From assembly GCA_002297965.1 (NCBI GenBank), contig DBLF01000130.1:51163-81076 (forward strand): DNA of 29,914 bases, written 5' to 3'. This DNA comes from Candidatus Segatella papionis. GTDB lineage: Bacteria; Bacteroidota; Bacteroidia; Bacteroidales; Bacteroidaceae. The position numbers and the translations under genes are program-made. Each line of letters starts with the position of its first letter. The stretch's first letter is position 1. Below the pieces are notes generated by a model. It was not told where the DNA came from and did no database searches. It was given only the letters and a program-made list of their open reading frames with translations. Shown piece after piece: positions 16,265 through 24,964 of this stretch.

Positions 16265-18295
16265 TTAATAGTTACTTTCATAAATATTACCATTTTCGAT
16301 GACAAAATTATATTCGTCAGATGAATATTTATTTCTTGCAGTTACTTTTACATTGCATCGATAGTCAGTTGCGGGAACATAGAATGTCGCATATGCACTT
16401 GGTTGGTCCTTGAAGCTAGCATCACCTGCAAACATAAATTCACGTATGTCTCCATTCGATGACCAAATAATTCTTGCTTTTTTATCTCCGCAATTTATTT
16501 TTAAATGAATATGTTTGTCATCATTAGCCATATACGTAAAGCGTTCTACTCCGAATATTTTGGGATAGTTTGAAGCTATTACTTCTTTTGTGATATTAAA
16601 TGTTCTTGAGCAAAAGACATAAGAAGCTTTTATTGTCCCCGTTTTGCTTTCTTCATTAATGTTTGGTACGATAGTAACTTCAGCTCCTCCTTTTGGATGC
16701 ACAGTTAAAAATGGAGATTCAGAAGACCAATTAACATTTATACCTTTTGGTATATTGCTAAGTTTGAAATCTGTTTCTCCATATGCAATGTTTCCGTATG
16801 GTCCATTTAGATGGTATGAATTGTAGTCAAAGATAGATAAAGTGTTGTATGCGGATATACAACCATACCCTTCATTGATATTCCATTCATTATTTTTAGA
16901 TGACTTTTTTATTAATTCACAAACTTGTTGTTGTTTTAATGTAGAATCTTTTGATAGAATTAATGCTGCTAATCCTGCAGCATAGGGTGCCGCAAACGAA
17001 GTTCCGTCTTTAAAAGAATAACCACCTGAGGCATTTGTGGAAAGAATGTTTACACCCGGAGCGACTATATCTAATTCCTTTCCTCGGCCAGAAAAATCTG
17101 CTATATTTCCATTTTCATTAATTGCACCAACAACTAAAAAATCATTATTAGTATATGCTGGGTAATCAATTCTTTTATAATTTCCTGAAGAAAAAACGAC
17201 GACGCATCCTTTTCCTTTTCTCCCTTTTGATAACGCATTATTAAGTGCACTTTCTAAGACAGCACTGTGCAAGTCGTTATAATATGCACCTCCATGGTCA
17301 CCTAGAGATAAGTTTAAGATGTCAGCACCATTTTGCCAGGCTTTGTTGATTCCATTTGCTAATTCTTCACTGCTGGTTGCAGAAACTTTCATCGAACATA
17401 TTATATCCATTAATTTGGTGTTCGGTGCAACGCCTGCAACACCTATGGAATTATGATTGGCAGCAATAATGCCGGCTATCATAGTAGCATGTTCTTTATT
17501 AGTCGGAGACTCTTTTGAGCAATTATATGAGTAAGGATGCATTCGACCTGCTAAATCTGGATGTTGGGTATAGATTCCCCCATCGATTATGGCGGTAGTT
17601 ATGTTTGATTCACCTTTGGTGATACGCCAAGCAGGTTCGAGATTCAAAAAGTTTCTTTTAGCTCCCCATTGATCTGAATAATATTGGTCAGTTATAGATG
17701 AGTTGTTTTTATAGGCTATGATGAAACCTGGATCAACATCATCAAATAGACCTGTCTCGAACAAATGATTTGAAGCTTCAAGAGAAGAGTGATATAATGA
17801 TTTTTTATTATTTGATAGTCTGACCCATAGTGAATCGGATTCCATAATATTCTCAATATCACATCTAATTTTCTTAGCTTCTTGTTTTAAAAGGGTGTAA
17901 TCTGATTTATTTTTAAGTTTTATGTAAAAAATATTTGAGATGGGAGTACTATCACCGATTACATACTCTATTGCAGCAATATTTCTTTGTAAAGATAAGT
18001 TGCTGTATGCTGATCTTGAACTATTGAAATGCTTCCAATCTTTTTGAACAATTATTTTTCCTTCATATGAATCAATAGATCTTGTTGCGTTATCGTTATT
18101 GCGACTAACGACATAATATTTTGTAGAATTTATATTAAGAGGCACTTTTTCTCCATGATAGTAATAATAAAGAGAATCTCCAAAAGCAGTGTGGCCAATG
18201 GAAGTATTCGAGGCAAAATCTTCATAATTTTGCTCGGTGCATCCTACAAATAGGAGGAATAGAAATATGGCAAATGAAAATACATTATTTTTCAT
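16265..18295 (-). CDS. Subtilisin-like S8 serine protease, predicted lipoprotein
   Basis: 676 aa. The N-terminus MKNNVFSFAIFLFLLFVGC is a lipoprotein signal with Cys19 as the lipidated residue. Residues about 30-200 look like a propeptide region, followed by the S8 domain: Asp238 in TAIIDGGI, His269 in EHATMIAGI, the oxyanion Asn372 in FSSGN, and Ser433 in GTSFAAPYAAG. The C-terminal 200 residues look like beta-sandwich material of unknown role. It is unusual in a sialic acid locus and lies directly after susD, in the first part of the operon. Base composition is clearly more AT-rich than the nan genes (one line at 17881-17940 is 12/60 G+C, against 30/60 in nanA at 12421-12480), which suggests later acquisition. 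The target is not known; glycoprotein backbone is an inference. Confidence 0.92.
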   Translation of the reverse strand: MKNNVFSFAIFLFLLFVGCTEQNYEDFASNTSIGHTAFGDSLYYYYHGEKVPLNINSTKYYVVSRNNDNATRSIDSYEGKIIVQKDWKHFNSSRSAYSNLSLQRNIAAIEYVIGDSTPISNIFYIKLKNKSDYTLLKQEAKKIRCDIENIMESDSLWVRLSNNKKSLYHSSLEASNHLFETGLFDDVDPGFIIAYKNNSSITDQYYSDQWGAKRNFLNLEPAWRITKGESNITTAIIDGGIYTQHPDLAGRMHPYSYNCSKESPTNKEHATMIAGIIAANHNSIGVAGVAPNTKLMDIICSMKVSATSSEELANGINKAWQNGADILNLSLGDHGGAYYNDLHSAVLESALNNALSKGRKGKGCVVVFSSGNYKRIDYPAYTNNDFLVVGAINENGNIADFSGRGKELDIVAPGVNILSTNASGGYSFKDGTSFAAPYAAGLAALILSKDSTLKQQQVCELIKKSSKNNEWNINEGYGCISAYNTLSIFDYNSYHLNGPYGNIAYGETDFKLSNIPKGINVNWSSESPFLTVHPKGGAEVTIVPNINEESKTGTIKASYVFCSRTFNITKEVIASNYPKIFGVERFTYMANDDKHIHLKINCGDKKARIIWSSNGDIREFMFAGDASFKDQPSAYATFYVPATDYRCNVKVTARNKYSSDEYNFVIENGNIYESNY

Positions 18296-18312
18296 TGTTC
18301 TGTTTTTTATAG

Positions 18313-18342
18313 TAGTTTCAAGGAGATATCTCCTTGAAACTA
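18313..18342. repeat. 30-bp perfect palindrome after susD
   Basis: Two 15-nt halves (TAGTTTCAAGGAGAT and its exact complement) meet at GATATC. In RNA this folds into a stem of about 13 bp with a tight loop. It lies 14 nt past the susD stop codon and 17 nt before the protease start, in a 61-bp gap. There is no U-tract after it on the coding strand. It probably stabilises the 3' end of the susCD part of the transcript or lowers downstream expression. Confidence 0.85.
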
Positions 18343-18356
18343 TTAATAATTTATAT

Positions 18357-19940
18357 TTATTTTTTTTTCACTTCGTAACCTGGTGTCTGCTTCAATTTGC
18401 TGTTCTCGCCCAATGCGTTCTCGTCAATAGGCCAGCATAGCTGGTTGGGTTTTGCAGAAGAGTATTTAGTAGCCTTATCCATCAAGCGAATGTCATACCA
18501 GCGTTTTCCTTCGAATAAAAATTCACGGAAACGCTCTTTTAATACAGCCTCGATGGGATCAGAATCACTCCCAACAAATGGGTTGTCATTGTAGAAGTCC
18601 TCATTTGTGTCATTTGGATATTGAACTTCTGGATGGGCTTCAAAATATTCTTTTCCATAGGCTCGTTTACGAATTTCATTGATTTCGTTAGATGGATCTT
18701 CGCCAAGTAAAACTTTGGCCTCGGCTAAGCCTAGAAGACATTCTGAATAGCGATAAATAGGTTGGTCATCTAGCCAGCTGGTATTTGAACCTCCTGTTAG
18801 CATTGTTCCATGAAATTTATTTGCTATAACACCGACATATTGCCACTTGCTGTTATAAACCTCACGCATACTACCAATAAAGCGACTATCTCCATCAAGG
18901 AATAGGCGAGATTTGAAGTTGTTCCCATCGTATAGCTTATTATTGAGTGACACACGCATAACGCCGCTACCATGAGCAATATCAGATTCGTCGAACCATA
19001 CATAGTCATTGGTATTATAGTCGTAAAGACCATAGGAACCCATATTTTGCTGATTCATTACAAGCGTATTGCTATACTGTCCATTCCATAAAGCTGTTTC
19101 GTTCTCCCCATTGTAGATAGCAAAGATGATTTCTTTGTTCTCTTTATTGTTAAAAGAGAAAATATCCTTATAGTTTGACATTAAGGTCACATCTGCATTA
19201 CTTACTGCTTCATAAGCTTCTTTTGCAATTTGATAGTCATTATTTCCACCACCAAGTTGTTTGCCGCTCCAAAGGTAAGCATCACCTTTTAGCATTTCTG
19301 TTGCTGCCAATGACCATCCGTTTCTGCTGTCGTTGAAAGTGTAGTTCCCTGCAAATGCATCCTCGGAAGCCTTTATGTCGTTCTTTATCAGTTGCATTAC
19401 TTCTTCGGCTGAAGACTCTTCTCGAGCTGTATTGTTGAGGTCGAGTGTACCACCTTCTGTATGGATGGTGTTGATGACAGCTTTCCCATATGTCTTCAAT
19501 AGGTGTAAATAGAAGAAAGCACGCATACCATAGGCGTTGCCTAGATATTTTCTTTTTTCTGTATCAGATATCACCTCGGAGTTTTTTGCCTTGTCTATCA
19601 TCAAATTTATTTGGTTGATAGTAGTATATACGCCTCCAAAATCAGAGACTACAGGAGAAGATACACTGAGGGTATTATTCCACATTTCTATATATCCGCT
19701 TGGTGATTCTCCACTAAATGGACTCCCTCCGTAAAGGTTAGAGCGCATCTCTCCCCACTCGATAAATAAATATCCTTTTTGGCGGAAAAGGCCTTGTAAA
19801 CCAATATTAAAAGCACTAAATTGCTCCTTGTTTTTCCAATAATTGCTATCAGTAAGTTCGCTCACTGGTTCCATGTCAAGACAGCTGTTCATAGATAAAG
19901 CTAAGCAGCCTGCTATGATATATGTCATTATTTTTTTCAT
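18357..19940 (-). CDS. nanU: SusD-like outer-membrane lipoprotein (probable sialic acid/sialoglycan binder)
   Basis: Surface glycan-binding partner of the SusC-like porin. 527 aa, starting with a lipoprotein signal whose lipobox is LSMNSC (Cys20). RagB/SusD features include the N-terminal EPVSELTDSNYWKN segment, the TPR-like helical region with AYGMRAFFYLHLLKTYG (the usual YFxxxxxxYG-type motif), and the C-terminal block LKERFREFLFEGKRWYDIRLM. The gene starts 13 bp after susC. The symbol follows NanU, the SusD-like sialic acid binder of Tannerella forsythia and Bacteroides fragilis, and rests on operon context; ligand specificity is not visible in the sequence. Confidence 0.9.
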   Translation of the reverse strand: MKKIMTYIIAGCLALSMNSCLDMEPVSELTDSNYWKNKEQFSAFNIGLQGLFRQKGYLFIEWGEMRSNLYGGSPFSGESPSGYIEMWNNTLSVSSPVVSDFGGVYTTINQINLMIDKAKNSEVISDTEKRKYLGNAYGMRAFFYLHLLKTYGKAVINTIHTEGGTLDLNNTAREESSAEEVMQLIKNDIKASEDAFAGNYTFNDSRNGWSLAATEMLKGDAYLWSGKQLGGGNNDYQIAKEAYEAVSNADVTLMSNYKDIFSFNNKENKEIIFAIYNGENETALWNGQYSNTLVMNQQNMGSYGLYDYNTNDYVWFDESDIAHGSGVMRVSLNNKLYDGNNFKSRLFLDGDSRFIGSMREVYNSKWQYVGVIANKFHGTMLTGGSNTSWLDDQPIYRYSECLLGLAEAKVLLGEDPSNEINEIRKRAYGKEYFEAHPEVQYPNDTNEDFYNDNPFVGSDSDPIEAVLKERFREFLFEGKRWYDIRLMDKATKYSSAKPNQLCWPIDENALGENSKLKQTPGYEVKKK

Positions 19941-19953
19941 GCTCTTTATATAT

Positions 19954-22900
19954 TTAGAATGTTACAGATAAGCCGAATAGTAATGTCTTTGGTGTAGGAT
20001 AGCGTCCCATGTCACAACCACCAGCTACTGGTTCTGGAGAAGCTCCAGAATATTTTGTGAAATAGAAGAGATTTTCGCCCGTAATGTTTATGGATGCGGA
20101 GTTAATTCCTATTGTACTCAACCATGACTTTGGTAGGTTATAGTTGAGTGTTAACTCACGTAGTGCCAAATAATCGCCTTTTTCGTAAAAGCGAGAACTA
20201 TTGCCGTTAGCGTCCTGCCCTCCATCATTTTCACGTGTGATATTTTTTTTGTTCAATTGGTCGGCATACGTAAAAACTGGGTAATCGGAATTCGGATTTT
20301 CTTCAGACCACATCTTTTTTACATCTGTAATCATATTGAATTGACCTTGGTATTGTCCCATCGAACGTGCCTTCAGATCGTTATAGATGGTATGTCCTAA
20401 TGCATAATCGAATCTAGCGAAAAGCGAAAGATTTTTGTATGCGATAGTTGTTGTAAAACCACCTGTTACTTTTGGAAGATAATTGCCTATTACTACACGA
20501 TCCAAGGAGTTGATGATTCCATCCTCATTTACATCTTCCCAACATACATCTCCTGGTTCTATAGGCTTCCAACCTGCAGTCTCAGCATAAGTTGTGGTGA
20601 GGCCAGGTACGATTTGGTTTGCCATTCCTGGACCATAGAGATTTGCAACCTCGTCAATACGGTTGTTTGCATGTGCCTTGACATCATCCCAATCCTTGAA
20701 TATATGTTGCTGACGATATGCAACTAAGTCGCCTAGTTTGCCACCTTCTGCATATCCACCAACCCATTTGGTAGGTGTAATACCATCTGCATCCACTTTA
20801 CCTGCGGCAACCTCGTATCCGCCTAATTGGTTGTTTGGCTTGTCTGTACGTGGCAGCTGGATAATCTTATTGGAAACGGTTGATAGATTCGCTGTTAAAT
20901 CCCAACGAAATCCTTTGCGATTCAATATGTTTGCTCTCATTTCTAGCTCAAAACCTTGGTTTCTGAGTTGACCTAAGTTTGTCGTAATTGAGGCAAAACC
21001 AGTATAGGCTGGGAGATTCACGCTCGTAATCAAGTTATTGGTATTACGGACATAGTAATCCAATATGAAGCTCAAACGATTCTTGAAGAAACCAAGGTCA
21101 AGACCTGCCTCAAACGTTTTACTTTGTTCCCAGCGTAAATCGGTATTCACAAGAGTAGAGTTCCAATATGTTGTTTGTCCTTTATAAGTTGATGTAGAAA
21201 GCTGAGCGTACTTACCATAGATGTAGTAGTCACCGATGCCAGCAACATTGCCGTTCACACCATAACTGATACGAGGCTTGATGTTGCTTATATAGTTGGA
21301 CAGTTTAGAATCTTTCCAAAAATTCTCTTCAGTCACGTTCCATCCTGCGGATATGCCAGGAAATGCTCCCCAACGGTGATCTTTTAATTTAGAGATACCA
21401 TCGTAACGTAAAGTGAAAGACAACAAGTATTTCTGCATAAAATCATAGTTTATGCGACCAAATAAAGACTCAATACGATGACCTGTCTTCGATGAAGAAG
21501 TGTCTGTACGATCTGCACCAACATTTAATGTTGGAATATCGTCTGTAGGAGAGTTCTTTGTTGCAGCATAGAGATTGAATGAGTTATAGTCAAAATACTC
21601 GGTACCAATCATCGCATCTACATTATGTTTGCCAAAGAATGTGTCTGTATAGTTCAACATTGCATTGAGCTGAATTTGATTGGTCTTCTGGATGTTAGCG
21701 CTTGCAGCTCGAGTTGTGTTGGTGGCAGAACTTTTGTCGTTCTTATACGCTTTGTCGAATGATTCATATTGGTAAAGAGTATAGAATGCAGAAGATGTAG
21801 CACGGAACTTTAATTTCTTAGGAATAATGTCCCAGTCAAATCCCAAATTGAAAGTCTCTGTGCGATAACTATTATCACTGGTAAACTTGCTTAACCAATA
21901 TTGAATGTTACTGTCATAACTTGACCATCCTGCAGCTGGTGTTCCGTCTTCATACCAAGGATTCCAAGTTGGACGTTGTGAGCGAGTACGGAAATACAAG
22001 TCGTCAATATAGGTAAAGTATGTAGCTGGTTGTTTTGACCAAGTTAAATTTGCGCCACCGGTAACCTTTAGGTTTGGACGTATCATGTAGCTTCCATTGA
22101 TAGAACCATTGAAACGTTTATAGCCTGTTCCACGAACGATGCCATCTTCATCATAGTAGCCTAAACTTGCTGCGAATGTGGAAACGTCGCTGCCACCACT
22201 TACACCGATATAGTGATCTTGTGTAAGGGTTGTATTACGAAACGCTGCATCACTTACCTGATTGCTATAATCTCTGTACCATAGCTGTTCAGCTGTTTCT
22301 CCATCCGAACCGTCATAATATGGATCATCCATCAGTTTCCATCCATTTTTGTACATTTCTTCCTCGCTTACACTTTCATAGCCTTTGTACAAAACGTCTG
22401 TTATAGGTGAGAAATAGCTGGAACCATTAGTGTATTTATATGCACCATAACCTGAATATCCATTTTGACTATCTACATCAGCATTAGAGTCTGGGTTTGA
22501 ATTTAAATAACGTTTGAATCCCAAACGGTTGTAATATATATAGTCATGGGCATTTAAGAAATCATAGTCGTTGCGCTTGAAATTAATACCTATTTTTGTC
22601 TTATATGTAATGTTTGTCTTTCCAGCTTTGCCACTCTTTGTTGTAACCAAAATGACACCACCATTAGCACGTGCGCCGTAGATAGCCGTTGAGGCTGCAT
22701 CTTTCAACACCTCAATGCTTTCTATATCAGATGGATTAATGTCGCTAAATCCGCGTACAACACCATCAACAATTACTAAAGCATCTGTTGTGCTTTGGAT
22801 AGAAGCACCACCTCGAAGGGTGATGGTTGGTTCACTACCAGGTTGACCTGATGTGTTTACTACGCTCAAACCAGTCACCGTACCCTGCAAAGCCTGACCC

Positions 22901-23361
22901 ACGTTGCCGAAGGCTGCGTTCTCCAGTACCTTGTCGTCCATCTTCGAGATGGCTGTAGTAAGGGTTCCACGTTTCTGCTGACCGCCATAACCTGTCACGA
23001 CAACCTCATTCAGATTATGGGTGTCTTCCTTTAGCTTTACCTTAATAGGTGTACCGGCATACTTTACCTCCACAGGGTTATAGCCGATGTAGGTAACTAC
23101 CAATACATCGCCCTTCTTGGCTTCTGAAAAATTGAAATTGCCATCAATGTCGGTGACGGTACCTTTTGTAGTGCCTTTCACCACGATGGAAGCACCTATC
23201 ACAGGCATTCCCTGGTCATCTACCACGGTACCAGAACATGCATGCTGTTGCTGGATGCTCTGCACCGACATGTTGGCTAATGAGCTTGCGTAAAGCGGAG
23301 CGATGCTTCCTGTACTGCCAAGGAGCAGGGCTAAGCTAATTGTTTTGAAACGTGTTGCCAT
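19954..23361 (-). CDS. nanO: SusC-like TonB-dependent outer-membrane transporter
   Basis: 1135-aa outer-membrane barrel that imports the sialoglycan or free sialic acid with energy from TonB. A signal peptide (about 1-26) is followed by a carboxypeptidase-regulatory-like domain (about 43-112, SGTVVDDQGMPVIGASIVV), the TonB-box segment LNEVVVTGYG (117-126), the plug with LRGGASIQSTTDALVIVDG and EVLKDAASTAIYGARANGG (about 130-240), and the beta-barrel ending in LLFGLSVTF. It is the first gene of the minus-strand operon, with a TATCTTTG -7 box about 46 nt upstream. G+C drops from about 50% in the first 180 codons to near 40% in the barrel, hinting at mosaic origin. The symbol nanO follows the Tannerella/Bacteroides sialic acid locus and is context-based. 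Confidence 0.93.
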   Translation of the reverse strand: MATRFKTISLALLLGSTGSIAPLYASSLANMSVQSIQQQHACSGTVVDDQGMPVIGASIVVKGTTKGTVTDIDGNFNFSEAKKGDVLVVTYIGYNPVEVKYAGTPIKVKLKEDTHNLNEVVVTGYGGQQKRGTLTTAISKMDDKVLENAAFGNVGQALQGTVTGLSVVNTSGQPGSEPTITLRGGASIQSTTDALVIVDGVVRGFSDINPSDIESIEVLKDAASTAIYGARANGGVILVTTKSGKAGKTNITYKTKIGINFKRNDYDFLNAHDYIYYNRLGFKRYLNSNPDSNADVDSQNGYSGYGAYKYTNGSSYFSPITDVLYKGYESVSEEEMYKNGWKLMDDPYYDGSDGETAEQLWYRDYSNQVSDAAFRNTTLTQDHYIGVSGGSDVSTFAASLGYYDEDGIVRGTGYKRFNGSINGSYMIRPNLKVTGGANLTWSKQPATYFTYIDDLYFRTRSQRPTWNPWYEDGTPAAGWSSYDSNIQYWLSKFTSDNSYRTETFNLGFDWDIIPKKLKFRATSSAFYTLYQYESFDKAYKNDKSSATNTTRAASANIQKTNQIQLNAMLNYTDTFFGKHNVDAMIGTEYFDYNSFNLYAATKNSPTDDIPTLNVGADRTDTSSSKTGHRIESLFGRINYDFMQKYLLSFTLRYDGISKLKDHRWGAFPGISAGWNVTEENFWKDSKLSNYISNIKPRISYGVNGNVAGIGDYYIYGKYAQLSTSTYKGQTTYWNSTLVNTDLRWEQSKTFEAGLDLGFFKNRLSFILDYYVRNTNNLITSVNLPAYTGFASITTNLGQLRNQGFELEMRANILNRKGFRWDLTANLSTVSNKIIQLPRTDKPNNQLGGYEVAAGKVDADGITPTKWVGGYAEGGKLGDLVAYRQQHIFKDWDDVKAHANNRIDEVANLYGPGMANQIVPGLTTTYAETAGWKPIEPGDVCWEDVNEDGIINSLDRVVIGNYLPKVTGGFTTTIAYKNLSLFARFDYALGHTIYNDLKARSMGQYQGQFNMITDVKKMWSEENPNSDYPVFTYADQLNKKNITRENDGGQDANGNSSRFYEKGDYLALRELTLNYNLPKSWLSTIGINSASINITGENLFYFTKYSGASPEPVAGGCDMGRYPTPKTLLFGLSVTF

Positions 23362-23406
23362 ATCGTAATATGTTTGTTAATAATTAATTTTCTTAATACT
23401 CGCGTG

Positions 23407-23414
23407 CAAAGATA
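23407..23414 (-). promoter_or_regulatory. -7 promoter box of the susC-led operon
   Basis: TATCTTTG on the minus strand matches TAnnTTTG exactly. It predicts a transcription start near 23400 and a leader of about 40 nt. The -33 element is weak or absent, which would fit a promoter that needs an activator or is kept low by a repressor. Confidence 0.65.
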
Positions 23415-23678
23415 GGATTATTTTTGATAAGTTTATATTATTTTTAAGTTAAATAAAGTAAAGAAGATTAATTAATTCAGTTTAATTGTAATTTCAGACT
23501 ATTCTGTTACTTTTTATGCTCGTAATAAATAATCGTATTTAATTAATGATGCTGTATTAAATAAATATATATAGGAAAAGATGAGGCATCTTTAAGTCTG
23601 AATCATAATTTTCTGTTAAATAACGTTATTCTTTGCCTGTTTTTGGCTATCAGCTAATGCTTCTCTTGATTTTTTCAC

Positions 23679-23686
23679 TATATTTG
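23679..23686 (+). promoter_or_regulatory. -7 promoter box of the ROK regulator gene
   Basis: TATATTTG on the plus strand matches TAnnTTTG, 28 nt before the preferred ATG. No clear -33 TTTG is seen at 19-21 nt upstream. The predicted leader is only about 20 nt. Confidence 0.55.
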
Positions 23687-23714
23687 CAGAAGCAATTAAC
23701 AATCATTGATAGTT

Positions 23715-24920
23715 ATGGTACAGCAAACATTAAACAACATCTTAAAAGATAAGAGCAAGGCGAATGTGAGGGCTGCCATCCTAAACCAACTCTCGGAGCA
23801 AGGAGGACAGACCATCTCGGAGCTATGTCAATGCTTGGACTATAGCACGCCTTTCATCACCAAACTGATCAACGAACTCGTAGAGGCGGGGTTGGTGAAG
23901 GAGACTGGCAGACGTGACAATTGTGCCAAACGTGCCCCTAGGGTATATGACTTGATGCCTGATGCGGGTTATTTCCTTGGCATCATGTTGGGCAACAATG
24001 GCATCAGCTTGGCAATATGCGATATGTGTGGCACCGTGCGTTACAATGTGCCCAAGACGGCTTTCCCGTATGCGGATGATTCCGCAACTTTCGATTCGTT
24101 TGTCGATACCGTATTGAGGTATGTGGAGGAGTCGGGCATAGAGAAGACGCACATCCTCCAAGCTTGTGTGTCAATTGGGGGGCGCGTCAATCCGAAGGAA
24201 GGTAAAGCCTACAATATATTCACCTGCCTGGATGAGCCGATGGCGGAGACGATGACCCAGCGCCTGGGCATCCCTACCTGCATCGACAATGATTCGCGGT
24301 GTATGGCTTACGGCGAGCACCTCAAAGGTGTTTGCAAGGGGGTGGATAATGTCGTCTTCGTCAACTTGAGTTGGGGCATCGGTGTCGCCATCATCTTCGA
24401 TGGCAAGCTCTATCTGGGCAAGTCTGGTTTCTCGGGTGAGTTTGGTCACATGCACCTCTATAAGAACGACATCCTCTGCCACTGTGGTAAGACGGGATGT
24501 CTGGAAACCGAGGTGTCGGGGCTGGCTTGGCATCGCAAGGTGAGGAATGCACTGGCGGAAGGAAAGCCGTCGGTGGTGAGGGAACGCTTGGACAAGAATG
24601 GTGATTTCCTGCTGAAAGATCTCGTTGAGGCGGTGCGCAAGGAGGATGTGCTCGCCATTGGAATCCTCCAGGACATCGCTCGAGAACTGGGTGAAAACCT
24701 TGCCGGCATCATCAATCTCTTCAATCCCGATATGCTGGTCATCGGTGGTGAACTATCCGTGCTCAGCGATTATCTGATGCAACCCATCAGTATGGGCATC
24801 AAGAAGTACTCGCTCAATCTGGTGAGTGCCGACTCGCAGATTGTACCTTCCACGCTCGGTGAGAAAGCCAGTGTGGTGGGAGGTTGCCTGATGGCTCGAC
24901 ATAAGTATTTGAGGTTTTGA
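23715..24920 (+). CDS. ROK-family transcriptional regulator (NagC/Mlc type), likely controls this locus
   Basis: 401 aa. The N-terminal winged helix-turn-helix (about 18-65, TISELCQCLDYSTPFITKLI) is followed by a ROK sugar-sensing domain. Visible motifs are IGGRVNP (154-160), DNDSRCMAYGE (191-201) and the zinc site GEFGH (His245) with CHCGKTGCLE (Cys255, Cys257, Cys262). The phosphate-binding DxGGT motif of ROK kinases is replaced by MLGNNG (91-96), so this should be a regulator, not a kinase. A TTG start at 23706 would add three residues; the ATG at 23715 was preferred. It is divergent from the susC operon and 44 bp upstream of the GH2 gene, so it probably controls both. An amino-sugar or amino-sugar phosphate inducer is an inference. 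Confidence 0.9.
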   Translation: MVQQTLNNILKDKSKANVRAAILNQLSEQGGQTISELCQCLDYSTPFITKLINELVEAGLVKETGRRDNCAKRAPRVYDLMPDAGYFLGIMLGNNGISLAICDMCGTVRYNVPKTAFPYADDSATFDSFVDTVLRYVEESGIEKTHILQACVSIGGRVNPKEGKAYNIFTCLDEPMAETMTQRLGIPTCIDNDSRCMAYGEHLKGVCKGVDNVVFVNLSWGIGVAIIFDGKLYLGKSGFSGEFGHMHLYKNDILCHCGKTGCLETEVSGLAWHRKVRNALAEGKPSVVRERLDKNGDFLLKDLVEAVRKEDVLAIGILQDIARELGENLAGIINLFNPDMLVIGGELSVLSDYLMQPISMGIKKYSLNLVSADSQIVPSTLGEKASVVGGCLMARHKYLRF

Positions 24921-24964
24921 TGGAACATAAATGTCAATGATTCATATATAATAAGGTATAAGCA

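Larger units (their letters stand above)
23362..23714. promoter_or_regulatory. Divergent control region between the susC operon and the ROK regulator
   Basis: About 350 bp, strongly AT-rich and non-coding. It holds one promoter on each strand, listed separately. Candidate operator-like dyads are TATTTAA-N14-TTAAATA (23536-23542 with 23557-23563), GATG-AGG-CATC (23580-23590), and an 8-bp inverted repeat TTCAGACT/AGTCTGAA 94 nt apart (23493-23500, 23595-23602). Which of these, if any, binds the ROK protein is unknown; in such AT-rich DNA short dyads arise by chance. Confidence 0.5.

Noticed and set aside
16246..16305. Upstream ATG for the O-acetylesterase (732-aa version)
   Set aside because: It would overlap the protease gene and place 20 extra residues before the export signal; the ATG at 16243-16245 fits the gap and signal peptide better.
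23715..24920. ROK protein as the missing GlcNAc/ManNAc kinase
   Set aside because: It has an N-terminal winged helix and lacks the DxGGT phosphate-binding motif, so it is a regulator. No kinase is visible in the window.
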